A DNA stretch of 64,000 nt from Actinostola sp. cb2023 (GCA_033675265.1 JAUJYZ010001197.1:154501-218500); one strand, 5' to 3'. Shown: positions 32,241 to 42,719, counted from the stretch's first letter. Notes: generated by a model from the sequence alone, not told the origin. Translations and numbers: made by a program.

Positions 32241-32350
32241 GGTTATTTTCAAATTTTGAAAGCGAATGAAAACTCTACTGAAAAATGACATTATGATGTC
32301 ATCAATATGCCAGAAATTGTTTTGATAGTGCAATATGAGATTGAATAAGA

Positions 32351-32937
32351 TCATTTCAATTTGGTGGATCTAAAACCGTGTAAACATCTCCCCCCATCCC
32401 CCCCCTCCCCCAAAAGAAAATAATGGAACTTAACAGAAGTCAAACAGTACTACTATACCTGCACTTATTGCCACATTTTGCTCCCGCGATTTCATGCGGT
32501 CAGCAGTAAAAACTGGGTGTTAAATTAAGTATTCACGTATAAATTATTATTTTTGTTGCATAAATTATTTATTTTATGATTGGCGCCAAGAGCATATTTT
32601 TATCCTAAACTCACTTTCCCAAGGAGACATCAAGAAAGCAGTATATGTTGTTCAAAGTGTTTTATTTTCAATTTTACAACTAACAGTACAAGAATTACAC
32701 CAGTCAACTTGGAATAATATGTTTCATCTACATCTACATCTACATATAAGTGGTTTTACAACTAACAGTACAAGTCGAGTTACACGAGTCGACTTGGAAG
32801 AATATGTTTCATCTACATCTACATTTAAGTGGTATGACACAGCGTTCTGCAAATGATAAAAAGAAAAAAAGTGTTATTTATGAGTCGTAGTTAATATTGA
32901 AATCCTTCACGTATATTTCGCCTTTTACCTTTTTTTT
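32351..32937. other. spacer and 3' flank of RING copy R2
   Basis: C-rich and poly-purine runs near 32390, then sequence shared by RING copies: CGCGATTTCATGCGGTCAGC, TTGGCGCCAAGAG and two tandem units containing ACTAACAGTACAAG and CATCTACATCTACATTTAAG. The same flank is at 42720-43080, 49460-49830 and 57480-57860. No gene. Confidence 0.6.
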
Positions 32938-33257
32938 TCATCTGAAGCATTTATCGTTTGCTTCTTTCATAGCCTTCAGGATGGTCATGTTCGCCGGTCC
33001 TTTGAAAAAAGCAACGGCCCCTTGAGAATCGGTTCTGCAAGAGAAAGAGAGAGAAAAGGTTAATATTTCAGTGTTTAAGATTAAAATAGAATAATATTTT
33101 GCAAACGAATCTTTACATACCGACATTTTGGACAGATTTTTACTGTCAGCACGAAGGCAGCACAATTTTCGCACATGAAATGCCCGCATCTTGGTAGAAA
33201 TGCAGACATTTCAGTGGTGCAGGCACAAAAGTCACACTTTACTGTAGTTGATTCCAT
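32938..33257 (-). CDS. two-exon RING-finger protein, copy R2 (intact)
   Basis: Exon 1 (33121-33257) and exon 2 (32938-33034) flank an 86-nt intron with donor GTATGT and acceptor TTCTCTTGCAG. The spliced frame is 77 codons. It has C-x2-C (CDFC), then RCGHFMCENC, then ICPKC, i.e. all eight RING-HC ligands, with the last pair completed just before the splice. Exon 2 (TDSQGAVAFFKGPANMTILK ...) is a short tail. RING proteins commonly act as E3 ubiquitin ligases; here only the RING is present. A TATA box is about 30 bp upstream. Confidence 0.75.
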
Positions 33258-33284
33258 GCTTGACTGAAAGACTTTTCACGTACT

Positions 33285-33293
33285 CTTATATAA
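33285..33293 (-). promoter_or_regulatory. TATA box of RING copy R2
   Basis: TTATATAAG 28-36 bp upstream of the ATG. With normal TATA-to-start spacing the mRNA leader would be almost nil. Confidence 0.5.
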
Positions 33294-33362
33294 CCCTCCA
33301 TTGTGATGGTTTATTGATTCTTGGTAATCGTGCAATTGTAGTAACAAAGTTTACCTTCTATT

Positions 33363-33600
33363 CAGCTTCTCTGTCATGATGAATAATGTCTGAAGGCAAA
33401 TCTTCGACAAACAATTGACTAGGTTTGACCTTGTCACTTTCTGACTCCAAAGGGACACTTTTCCGCCAAACGTCTGCCGGTATGAAAATCTGCTGGAAAG
33501 GGACACATTCCTCCGAAAGGGACGGAATGTGTTTGAAAGGGAGGTCCCAGACTGTCCCTATTACTACTCTTTCTTTTTTTCTTTTCTTTTTTCTTCTTAC
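33363..33600 (-). CDS. small basic-protein family (copy 2)
   Basis: On the minus strand a purine-rich Lys/Arg/Glu-coding run leads into VIGTVWDLPFKHIPSLSEEC and continues to DREAE and a stop, as in copy 1. It lies directly upstream of RING copy R2 in the same orientation. The 5' end is unclear because the purine-rich run is low complexity. Possibly a small nucleic-acid-binding protein; that is a guess from charge. Confidence 0.4.
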
Positions 33601-33735
33601 AATACAGGATATGCGGTGATTAGTTGACCTCTTGACCCCACTATAACTTTTACCCTGTCACAGTTTTTTTTAGTGAGGCCATTCACTCCAATAGAGTGAC
33701 TAAATGGAAAACTAAAATAAACCCACCTAAAATCA

Positions 33736-34095
33736 AGAGATTGGTGGTGTCAGTATTGGAACGAACAAATAAATGTAGAAACCGTAGATACAAGTGTAAT
33801 TTTCAACACAGATGATTTGATGGACTTTGAAAATTTAAGCACAATTACATTATTTGACGAGGATAGTGTTTATGAGGCATGTATGGAAGAAGATGGAATA
33901 ATATCAGATGATTTGATGGACTTTGATAATTTAAGTACAATTTCATTATTTAGCGAAGACATTTTCAATGAAGCGTGGGAAGAACAATCAACCATGATGA
34001 TGAGTGATTACATAAACTTTGATTATTTTGATACGAATGTCAACTTCCCCTGGGAAGATTGTATTGATAATAAAATAGGTGAAAAGAAGGAATGA
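33736..34095 (+). pseudogene. 3' part of the acidic PC4-like gene (5' truncated copy)
   Basis: Identical to the last third of the gene at 53330-54067, from WWCQYWNEQINVETVD to the stop, including the twice-used motif LMDFENLSTITLF/LMDFDNLSTISLF. The PC4-like N-terminal half and promoter are absent, so the copy lacks its start and is not expected to make the full protein. The boundary marks the left edge of duplicated block D2. Confidence 0.75.
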
Positions 34096-35210
34096 ACATT
34101 GATGAGCACTATAAGCCATTAGAAAAATTGTATTCCTATCAATCTGTATAAAAGGATTGTTGTATAATAAAACTTATATTTGAATGATATGGATCGTTGA
34201 TTTTGTTTTGTTTTATACGCGCGCAAATGTACAATATTTATACTTAACGGTTTCATTATTCACATTAAACATTATATATATATAGCAATCTCTTGATCAG
34301 TATAGGGGTCATCCTTTAGTTTTTTGGTGGTAGTTTTACTTTAGTTCTAGGTTTTTCATTTTTAGCGCGCGCTTTGTATGTGCGCACGCGCGCTATTGTT
34401 GTTTTCTTGTTTTCTTGTGTCACCTAGTGGACATGATTTAGCGGTTGGCTGCGCGCGGATCAAATCAGTCTTGCTGATGAAGGCCGAATGGCCGAAACGT
34501 ACAATTAAACAGTGTACAAAGTTACAAGTTGGTGTCTTGGTTTTACCTTTATTCTACATATATATATATATACACATATATCTTTATTATTATTTTTTCT
34601 TCTTCTTCTTTTACTTCTTGTTTTACTTCTTTTTTTTCTTCTTTATTTATTTATTTTTTTTTTCTTCTTTCGTTCTTACAATATCGGGTATGCTGTTATG
34701 AGTTGTCCTCTCGACCCCACTACAACTTTTACCCTGTAACAGGGTTTGCCAGTCAAGCCATTGGTTCCAATTGAGTGACTAAATGGGTAACTAAAATAAA
34801 CCCACCTAAAATCAAAAGATGTATATAGATCACTACAAATGGTCGAGGTGTGTATAAAAAAAAACAATTACCAATTTATCGTTACCTGTCCAGGTGGGTT
34901 TTATCTGGTCCTTGAATTTTGGGATACAATACAGTTTGTTTTATAATTTCTCGCACCTTGTGTATATTGCTGAAAAATGATTTTCCAGGTACCCTTCCGG
35001 TGTGATATTGAATAATGTGTTCCATGTTGGAATTAAAGTGTTTGTGCAATCAAACGTGTAATTGAGAGCAACCAGATGTGTCATTATGAGTACCGTTAGT
35101 TAATAGAGCGGGGAAAGTCAATTACTTTATTTAATGAAAGTAAATGTGAGGACTCAAGAAGTGCAGACAATTTTTGTTTAATTTCTTTATTCTTTTCATA
35201 CGGTATCGGT
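34096..35210. other. non-coding part of block D2
   Basis: Contains GCGCGCGC-type CG runs near 34360-34395, the small hairpin AGGCCGAATGGCC near 34483, AT and TTC microsatellites, and sequence related to the N-terminal part of the basic-protein family on the minus strand at about 34680-34760. No full gene. Confidence 0.5.
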
Positions 35211-35555
35211 TCATTCATTCAAGTTTCGGTCGTATGGTTTATGATTTACAACTCTCTTGTTTTTCAGTTTTTTAGTATATTCCAAATTGTCTGCTGATGG
35301 TTCTTGTCTCGCCTGATATTTCTCAATCGCGGTATTGAGTTCTGGTGCGATCTTCATCAGTTCCTTCCATTCTTTTATGTCGAGGGCCACCCCGTATTTG
35401 GTTGGCAAGAGAGGAGGTGCCTCACCTGGGATGGCTTTTGGTTCGAAAAACTTTCTTATATGGATTTTGAGTTGGTTGTTGAATGTGTTCACGGTTGCAC
35501 AATAATCCCGATCGCCAAGAAAATATAATCGACCAAGGATTGGTGGAAGGGCCAT
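35211..35555 (-). CDS. PC4/p15-like single-domain protein (copy 1)
   Basis: 114 codons. Residues 16-85 fit the PC4 C-terminal single-strand-DNA-binding fold: TVNTFNNQLKIHIRKFFEPK (strand pair with IHIR), then the LLPTKYGVALDIKEWKELMK signature (K/R-x-G-[IV]-x-L-x-x-x-[EQ]W) and a helix ELNTAIEKY. A basic tail follows. PC4 proteins bind single-stranded or melted DNA and act as transcription cofactors; in virus-like elements a DNA-binding role is plausible. A TATA box lies about 80 bp upstream. Near-identical copy at 55123-55467. Confidence 0.7.
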   Translation of the reverse strand: MALPPILGRLYFLGDRDYCATVNTFNNQLKIHIRKFFEPKAIPGEAPPLLPTKYGVALDIKEWKELMKIAPELNTAIEKYQARQEPSADNLEYTKKLKNKRVVNHKPYDRNLNE

Positions 35556-35632
35556 CTTATCAACTTCACTTGAATAAATGTACGTTTGGTTGGAGGGTTG
35601 AAATGATTTGATTTCTGATGCCTTACACCCTA

Positions 35633-35642
35633 GGTTTTATAA
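35633..35642 (-). promoter_or_regulatory. TATA box of PC4-like gene copy 1
   Basis: TTATAAAACC about 80-90 bp upstream of the ATG at 35555. Conserved in the duplicate at 55545-55554. Confidence 0.45.
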
Positions 35643-35969
35643 CACCCTCGATGACGTTATCGGTGTCCCAAAATAGAACTACGTTTTAAAAATAGACCTG
35701 ACTCACCCATACCCCATACCCCAAATTGATGATGTCACAATACCCTACGGCATACCCCAATATACCCCACCATACCCATGTTGCAGAACTCTCATTTCAT
35801 ATCTACTCGAGTTACACGAGTCGACTTGGAAGAATATATTTCATCTACATCTACATTTAAGTGGTATGACACAGCGTTCTGCAAATGATAAAAAGAAAAA
35901 AAGTGTTATTTATGAGTCGTAGTTAATATTGAATTCCTTCACGTATATTTCGCCTTTTACCTTTTTTTT

Positions 35970-36289
35970 TCATCTGAAGCATTTATCGTTTGCTTCTTTC
36001 ATAGCCTTCAGGATGGTCATGTTCGCCGGTCCTTTGAAAAAAGCAACGGCCCCTTGAGAATCGGTTCTGCAAGAGAAAGAGAGAGAAAAGGTTAATATTT
36101 CAGTGTTTAAGATTAAAATAGAATAATATTTTGCAAACGAATCTTTACATACCGACATTTTGGACAGATTTTTACTGTCAGCACGAAGGGAGCACAATTT
36201 TCGCACATGAAATGCCCGCATCTTGGTAGAAATGCAGACATTTCAGTGGTGCAGGCACAAAAGTCACACTTGACTGTAGTTGATTCCAT
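35970..36289 (-). CDS. two-exon RING-finger protein, copy R3 (intact)
   Basis: Exon 1 36153-36289, intron of 86 nt, exon 2 35970-36066. All RING ligands are kept. One coding change from R2 (Ala to Pro in NCAAF, giving NCAPF). Upstream TATA box at 36317. Near-identity to R2, including the intron, points to recent duplication. Confidence 0.75.
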
Positions 36290-36316
36290 GCTTGACTGAA
36301 AGACTTTTCACGTACT

Positions 36317-36325
36317 CTTATATAA
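36317..36325 (-). promoter_or_regulatory. TATA box of RING copy R3
   Basis: TTATATAAG at the same distance from the ATG as in R2. Confidence 0.5.
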
Positions 36326-36404
36326 CCCTCCATTGTGATGGTTTATTGATTCTTGGTAATCGTGCAATTGTAGTAACAAAGTTTACCTTCTATTCAGCTT
36401 CTCT

Positions 36405-36721
36405 GTCATGATGAATAATATCTGAAGGCAAACCTTCGCCAAACAATTGACTAGGTTTGACCTTGTCACTTTCTGACGCAAAGGGACACTTTTCCGCCAA
36501 ACGTCTGCCGGTATGAAAATCTGCTGGAAAGGGACACATTCCTCCGAAAGGGATGGAATGTGTTTGAAAGTGACGTCCCAGACTGTCCCTATTACTACTC
36601 TTTCTTTTTTTCTTTTCTTTCTTCTTCTTCTTCTTACAATACAGGATATGTGGTGATTAGTTGACCTCTTGACCCCACTATAACTTTTACCCTGTAACAG
36701 GTTTTTTTTTAGTGAGGCCAT
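36405..36721 (-). pseudogene. basic-protein family (copy 3, frameshifted)
   Basis: The most complete N-terminal part of the family: LLQGKSYSGVKRSTNHHISC, then RRRRRKKRKKER, then VVIGTVWDVTFKHIPSLSEE. After RKSVPL a small deletion (AAAGGGAC preceded by GACGC where copy 2 has GACTCC) shifts the frame and spoils the acidic end. The basic block resembles a nuclear-localisation or nucleic-acid-binding stretch. Confidence 0.45.
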
Positions 36722-37640
36722 TCACTCCAATAGAGTGACTAAATGGAAAACTAAAATAAACCCACATAAAATCAAGAGATGTATATAGATCACTACAAAT
36801 GATGAGGTGTGTATAAAAATTTTTTTTTACAATTTATCGTTACCTGTCTTGGTGATTTTTTTCCGGTCCTTGTATTTTTGGATACAATGTAGTTTGATTT
36901 ATAATATCTTGTACATTGTGTACATTATTAAAAAAAGATTTACCAGGTACGCGGCCAGTATGATTTCTGAAAATGTGATCCATGTTGATATTATAGTGTT
37001 TGTGCAATCAGACGTGTAATTGCGAGCAATCAGACGTGTCATTGTGAGTACAGAAACAATATCAGTGGAAACCGTTAGCTGTTAGTTAATATAGCGGGGA
37101 AAGTTAATTATTTTCTTTTATGTAATTAATCTATGTGAGGACTCAAGAAACACAAACAATTTTTTTTGTTTAATTTCTTTATTCTTTTCATGCGGTATCG
37201 GTTCATACATTCATGTTTCAGTCGTATGGTTTATGATTTACAACACCCTTGTTTTTACAGTTATAAAGTTGGTATTTCTCAGGGCTTGATCAAAATGATT
37301 CTCTATTTTCCCCTCCTCTGACAACATGAGGCATTTGTTTGTATCTGATAGGTTGCATCCACAACATTGATCCAAATGGATTTGGTGAGATGAAAAGTTT
37401 TTCTATTCGTGCGATGGGATCCATTAGTACACTTTGAACTGAAATCTGCTTCCAGTAAAAATATTTATAAGTATCCCAATGGGAGACTTTGACTCCATGA
37501 AACTGTGATCAGTACAACTTCGGTAGGTTTTCGTTGGCTCCGCATTTCGGGTGACGCAAAAACGGTCGGCTCCAAAGCTCTGATGGGTCTGAAGCTCTGA
37601 TGGCTCTGGCGGCTCCGGGCTCCGGTGGCATAGAACTCCC
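36722..37640. other. degraded copy of D2 flank and unique sequence
   Basis: 36722-37250 is a diverged relative of 34760-35230 (same GTATAAAAAA, TTACCTGTC and TTTAATTTCTTTATTC landmarks) with a CAATCAGACGTGT(A/C)ATTG doublet. 37250-37640 is unrelated, with short GGCTCTGATGG/GGCTCCGG-type repeats near 37560-37625. No supported gene. Confidence 0.45.
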
Positions 37641-37993
37641 ATTTCGCTACTACTCCATTACAACTAAATATACCTAGCATTGTTGAATATAGGACAGGTG
37701 TTCAGGCTGCATATCTTCCTTAGATATTCTACACTTTGTTAGACCACATTTGTGCACCGCAGCTGTCTTTTTAACTCTTTATTATCTTTAGACAGTTTTG
37801 GCATTTTACGAAACGTTTACATATCAATCCTCCAGCTTGGTTTTCATGCTTATGATTGTTATTGCACTGTTCATTTTTGAAGTACATATTGCAGTCTGCA
37901 CAATAGATGTGCTAACGATACATGCTGGACCACTAAAAGAGAGATTACATTTTAACTTGTTCTAGACCATAAGGTCCCAGTGGAACATTAGCG

Positions 37994-38194
37994 TCAGTGT
38001 GTAACTTTGTTGCTAAGTATTTCTAACTGTTCTAAAATCATAAATCTGCTGTAAATGAAGTCGTTCAGATCAAAACTTCTGTGGGATTTGAGCACTCTTT
38101 CGAAGCGACTGAAAAATCGATCGGCAGTAAGTTGGTGATGCCGCATAAATGGTAATGCAATAGGATAGTCAATTTGAGTAAATTGAAAAATCAT
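37994..38194 (-). CDS. small conserved ORF, 66 codons (copy 2)
   Basis: Residue-for-residue the same as 31466-31666 (MIFQFTQIDYPIALPFMRHH ...). Lies at the same place in block D1. Unknown function. Confidence 0.4.
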   Translation of the reverse strand: MIFQFTQIDYPIALPFMRHHQLTADRFFSRFERVLKSHRSFDLNDFIYSRFMILEQLEILSNKVTH

Positions 38195-38594
38195 TGGTCA
38201 CCTCCTGGAATCCCATGTGCTGCTCGATCAATTACTTAATAATAATAATAGTAATAATAACTTCTTGGAATTTACTGTCAATGTTATTCGTATTAAACAC
38301 AGTAACATAATCTAGTGTTACACTTTAATAATAATGTAATAATATACACAATTTCTATAGCGCATCTTCCTAAAAGTCCAGATGTGCTTTACAATCTCTC
38401 TCTCTCTATATACTTTGATTTAATATACTTTGCATAAACTGATTAGTGGTTGGCGAGATGATGATGGGCGTGGTGGTGACAACATCTTTTCGGGAGTTGA
38501 ATGGAACACTCGAGCATGTTTGGGTGTATAGGTGGGAGGTTTTCTTCTTCTTCTTTAACAACTTCTTTAAAATTAACAATTGATCGTTACCTGT

Positions 38595-38940
38595 CTAGGT
38601 GATTTTTTTCCGGTCCTTGTATTTTGGATACAATGTAGTTTGATTTATGTACATTGTGTACATTATTAAAAAAAGAGTTGAATGGAACACTCGAGCATGT
38701 TTCGGTGTAGGTGGGAGGTTTTCTTCTTCTTCTTCTTTGCTGTTGTATGTACCATAATCATCCCCCCCTCCCCATTTCGTTTTGTTTAGGCTGCATACAA
38801 TCATTTTGTGCTCGAGTTTCAAGAGCAACTACAACCAACCCCAAATTTAAGTCAAACATTGACATAAGAAAATCGAATTCTTCTTTTGTACTACATCTTC
38901 GAATAGCATTTTGTATAGCGTGGAACTCGTTGAAAGACAT
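38595..38940 (-). pseudogene. MSFTEF-type small protein (copy 2, rearranged tail)
   Basis: ATG at 38940 opens MSFNEFHAIQNAIRRCSTKE. The acidic tail frame begins (NSKEEEEENLPPTPKHARVF) but is replaced after HST by unrelated sequence from the rearrangement at 38540-38665. The G-run at the frame switch differs in length from copy 1. Confidence 0.4.
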
Positions 38941-39089
38941 GGTTATTTTCAAATTTTGAAAGCGAATGAAAACTCTACTGAAAAATGACATTATGATGCC
39001 ATCAATATGCCAGAAATTGTTTTGATAGTGCAATATGAGATTGAATAAGATCATTTCAATTTGGTGGATCTAAAACCGTGTAAACATCT

Positions 39090-39121
39090 ACCCCTCCCCC
39101 CCCCCCCCCCCCCCCCCCCCA
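39090..39121. repeat. poly-C run
   Basis: A nearly pure C run of about 26-30 bases followed by poly-A at the right edge of block D1. Its exact length is likely to be unreliable in the assembly. Confidence 0.9.
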
Positions 39122-39399
39122 AAAAAAGAAGCAAATAACGGAACTTAACAGAAGTCAAACATTCTTTCAACCAGCTACATCTACATCTGATCTACATTTC
39201 ATATCTGCCATAAGCATGAAACGAGTTTTGCAAACAATGCAGTGGAAAATCAGAGAACTAACTAGTTGTTGGTTTATTTTTTCCCTCTTGATGTTCTATT
39301 TATAATCTGAACTTTTTTACTGAACCATCAATTTCGGAAAGACATCACTCTTTTCATTATTTAATGGCATTAATTTTGTTTTTATCACGGTGAAGAGAA

Positions 39400-39645
39400 C
39401 GAATGCAAGAGAGCAAAGAATGCTGCTGATGAATATCAAACTATGATAGTCCTACGAGATAGTCCTACAAGACTACTGGCAAACGTTAAAGTAAATGCGC
39501 TGAGAGAAATTTATAATGGACCGCTTTGGAAAATCGCTCAGTCGTGCTGAGAAAAAAACAGAACTTTCAAGACAGAGTGATCAAAGAAATAAAGGAATTA
39601 ATAAAGGAATACGATCATCGATACGTTTTAGATGAAGATGCCTGA
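39400..39645 (+). pseudogene. coding remnant of unknown family
   Basis: Plus-strand frames read MIVLRDSPTRLLANVKVNAL, then REIYNGPLWKIAQ before a stop, and in a shifted frame VIKEIKELIKEYDHRYVLDE before a final stop. The same pieces are at 59463-59678. It looks like a helical protein broken by one stop or a lost intron. No family recognised. Confidence 0.35.
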
Positions 39646-39809
39646 TGCTTGTATGCCACAAGATCAAGATGATTCGCAATCACCTACTTGGTTTTAAATT
39701 TTTATTGAACAGGAACTACCAACTAAAACAGGAAGTTTTTTTTCTAAACACATCTCAAATAATTTATTCTAATGTTCCCAGGTAATGTTCAAGTCTCCAG
39801 TTTATTATT

Positions 39810-40671
39810 TTATATTATTAAACGTTGCTCTTTGCTTGTCCCTGAGTAGAAAAATATGATAATTTCTTCTTCGGTGGAAGTATTTTCTGCAAGTTTATAA
39901 TCAGTCATTTCTATTTCAACATTCTGCAGGACACTATTCTTTCGATAAAGTCTAACTTCTACAATTGAGCACCCAATAATTACAAAAATCACGGGTACAG
40001 CAATTAACGATTGAAGAATCCATTGGACCTCAGATTTAGCTTTTCAATAATAAATTTCAGTCTTAGGTTCAGACGAAGAAAACGCAATTGATGAAAAAGA
40101 GATTGCCATTTTTTGAAAGAGTCGTACTGCAGAGATGCTTGTGCTTATCTTATACATTTGTGATGCTTGCTGTGAGGGAAGTAACATTGAAACCATTACT
40201 ACTTGGGTTGTCAAAACATTTTCCTGCAAAGTTTCCATTGGAATAATGTTAAAAAAGTAACCTGAGTCATTGTCAAAGGTGTCTTGACGTAAGTAACAAA
40301 CATTGATGCATGGCTGGTGACTGAATTAAACCCAGGTGTTTGGGGTCAGCGATATCAAACAATGATTTCGAATGACTGCATGTTCAATGGGTTTCAAACA
40401 GGAACAATTCAAAGGATTTCCAACATGATCAATATTTGTCAAATGCGGAAGTCATTGTTTCAAATATGTTATGTTTGGACAAACAGTCTGTTGAATTTAA
40501 ATTGATCACAATTAACATCGACTGGAATCGGTGGAACAGTTGAGAACCATTTCCTGCACAGTCAATAAGATTCCAGAGACATCTTCAGGGTGGCAAACGA
40601 GGACATCATGAGAGTCTGAGGTCAATGGAACACTGACCAATCAAGATGACAAGCACTTGAGTCGAATACAT
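39810..40671 (-). pseudogene. broken LRR single-pass membrane protein (copy 1)
   Basis: ATG at 40671 opens a signal-peptide-like MYSTQVLVILIGQ. Then, with frame changes, come an LRRNT-like piece (DCAGNG ... STVPPIPVDVN at about 40520-40580), a short LRR remnant, an LRRCT-like piece (HVGNPLNCSCL with later C and PCINVC), a polar region (ENVLTTQVVMVSMLLPSQQA), an in-frame TGA, and a membrane span (WILQSLIAVPVIFVIIGCSI) with a tail ending near 39810. Such LRR proteins act in recognition or adhesion at the cell surface. Stops and frameshifts make this copy dead. Family assignment rests on motif spacing. Confidence 0.55.
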
Positions 40672-40710
40672 AGCAAATGTGAGGTACTAAACAACTAAGG
40701 AATTGGACTT

Positions 40711-40950
40711 GTGGTTGTTGACCAAAAGTAATTGGTTACATATCAAGCGGAAATGGTTACATATCAAAAGCAAAATAAAACACAAGTCAATTAATAAAAA
40801 AGTTTCGTGAATAAGCGGCTCAATTACATCATTTCAAGATTTAAAAAAAAAACTTGAATACAACATTAGAGGAATTAAAAAAAGGTTTTTCTTAATTGTC
40901 TTACAAACAATAGATCCAAACTATACAGTCTACTTCAGTTACATTGATCT
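40711..40950. other. 3' flank, no gene seen
   Basis: AT-rich sequence between block D3 and the spliced gene at 40951. Includes ATATCAAGCGGAAATGGTTA, partly repeated at once as ATATCAAAAGC. Confidence 0.4.
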
Positions 40951-41749
40951 TTATAGAAAAGTGCATATATTGTCTTCTTCTTTTCCAATACCAGTCACCC
41001 ATTCCTCCTCCTCCTCATCTTCTTTGTCTGAAAATTAAAAGAATAAATTGTGGTGTGAGAACAGCTTCGACAATTAGAAAAAAATTATATGAAATAATGA
41101 AGATGCTTACATTTCTTTGGTGACGTTCTTCGTTTCTTTGGTGCTCTTTTCCACCTCTTTGGGTCTGAAAATTAAATTCATGCCCGTGCAACCCAATCCC
41201 AAGAGTTTGTACTCACACGCATTGCAGAGGAATTGGTATAAAATATACCACGTATGCATGGTGTACTGTATATTTTGTGGCATTCCCTGATCCATCTCTG
41301 GAGCTTCTCTTTTTTTCTGAGGGTAAAAGTCCAGATAGAATATTCCTGCCTTTCTGCCATGTTCGTTTTTCAGAATATTAATGTCCACATCATACACACC
41401 TTTCAAGACAAATTATTTGTTACAGTACTGTAGATTGTCCTATGTCACACATACGGTCCACCACACATTTGGCCATCAATTTGTAAATAGGCATCGTTGG
41501 TGACACAAGTGACACAGCGTAAAGTAAATCACTGATGCTCATTACAAAATGAATAAAACCACGATCGCCACTGTTCTGTTGAATATTTCTCAACATTCGT
41601 TCCAACGAGACAGCCACATGGTCTAGACCATCTTCTAGAGTGTGATATCTTTGATTGATGATCACCACACTGTAACAAGTTTCTTGCGTGTGAAATTTCT
41701 TCAATACTTTATGATAAACTTTCTTGATTTGCAATACATCTCGCTTCAT
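40951..41749 (-). CDS. four-exon protein with basic NLS-like and acidic segments, unknown
   Basis: Proposed exons 41455-41749, 41217-41399, 41111-41164 and 40951-41027, with introns of 55, 52 and 83 nt. Donors are GTATGT, GTGAGT and GTAAGC; the last two acceptors both read AATTTTCAG. Every junction keeps frame. The protein starts MKRDVLQIKKVYHKVLKKFH, has a helical middle (HVAVSLERMLRNIQQ), a segment GIFYLDFYPQKKREAPEMDQ, a basic block PKRWKRAPKKRRTSPKK and an acidic stretch KEDEEEEEW before the end. No known domain. Basic block suggests the nucleus. The first intron (acceptor CTTGAAAG) is the weakest; without it there would be two ORFs. Confidence 0.5.
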
Positions 41750-42719
41750 TTTTCAGCAATCTCTATTTCTCGTGGTATGTTGTAATTTATTTTACATCCA
41801 ATCTTTTTCCAGAAGTTACTCTGGTCGATTTTTTCTTTTTGACATTGCTTTTGTTGCTGCTATGAACGATAAGACACCTTTGAGTTCTAATTATATGTGT
41901 GTGCTCTTATGATCGCCTAAGGGAGAATGGTCATTGGTTCGTCTTACTCTTACTCAAACACGTGTTTATAAGCATACAAAGCCAAACAGATAGACCTTTT
42001 AAATTGGAAAAATAATTTTTATTAAAAAATAAGGATTTGTAGCATCAATCTCGAGTACGCTTACTACAAACTTCTCTTGCTAAAACTAAACTACAAAAAT
42101 ATCACTAGTGTTTTTTAGGTTTACACAGCAAAGTGTTTATAGCTTAAAGTATAAAAGAAGTTCATCTAAGATGTGATTGCTATCTTCTTTGATATTTTTC
42201 CTCCTTTAAACTTTTACGGATGGAAGGAGTGGATCCGTCATCGTAGACTTATTTTCCATCGGTGGCTTCCAGTTTTCATATGTCTTGCGACTTGGTGGAA
42301 GCTAGGTCTCCCCACTGCAGCTCGCATCTCTTTTTCCACACTTGAAAAAAGGTCTTCCCGGGATTCTTCTCTGACTTTGAAACCCCATGTACCAATATAT
42401 TATCATATAAATAATCAGCACTCGATCGGGCTATATTAAGGGTCAATTCACAGACAATGACAGAATGGACGTTGTACGAGTGTATGCTAGATTCTTGCTG
42501 ACGTTCGAGGAGTTAGCCTTTGCTATCAAAACCCAATAGATTTATTGTCACAAGTTTGTCGTTTGTGCTTCCTAAACACACCTTACATGTCCTACATTCT
42601 CGGTACCAATTACAGTTGGAAAGCCAGTCTTGAACAGTTTTTTGTTAAGTTTCTAAGCTCTTATTAAAAAAAACATTTGTTGACCCAATTGACCCAGTTA
42701 CATGTCACTACTATAGGTG
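41750..42719. other. no firm gene; minus-strand coding-like fragments
   Basis: At about 42180-42430 two overlapping minus-strand frames look coding-like (FKVREESREDLFSSVEKEMR ..., and HGVSKSEKNPGKTFFQVWKK ...), with no ATG-to-stop gene and no domain. The rest, including 42440-42700, is AT-rich. Could be a broken small gene of this cluster. Confidence 0.3.

Larger units (their letters stand above)
31130..32350. repeat. duplicated block D1 (copy a)
   Basis: This block recurs at about 37640-39060 nearly base for base apart from a local rearrangement around 38540-38665, and partly at 58376-59240. It carries two small ORFs (31466-31666 and 31892-32240) and a TAA-rich run followed by a segment starting TTTCTATAGCGCATCTTCC near 31828-31885, which resembles widespread metazoan SINE or LINE tails. 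Confidence 0.85.
33736..35800. repeat. duplicated block D2 (copy a)
   Basis: About 2 kb nearly identical to 53713-55710. It holds the truncated acidic gene, a low-complexity T/TTC-rich segment with ATATATATATACACATATAT near 34560, the unit GATGAAGGCCGAATGGCCGA, and the complete PC4-like gene at 35211-35555. Confidence 0.9.
37640..39060. repeat. duplicated block D1 (copy b)
   Basis: Matches 31130-32350 closely. Around 38540-38665 it contains an extra segment related to the PC4-block flank (TCGTTACCTGTCTAGGTG) and a second start of the repeated GAGTTGAATGGAACACTCGA stretch. Confidence 0.8.
39290..40710. repeat. duplicated block D3 (copy a)
   Basis: Matches 59350-59867 and then 61147-61680. 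Between those, copy b has a gypsy element in place of 39827-40058. Carries an ORF remnant at 39400-39645 and the LRR pseudogene. Confidence 0.85.

Noticed and set aside
34378..34774. Hydrophobic Phe/Leu/Tyr-rich frames (also 54314-54688)
   Set aside because: Low-complexity T and TTC runs translated in three overlapping frames.
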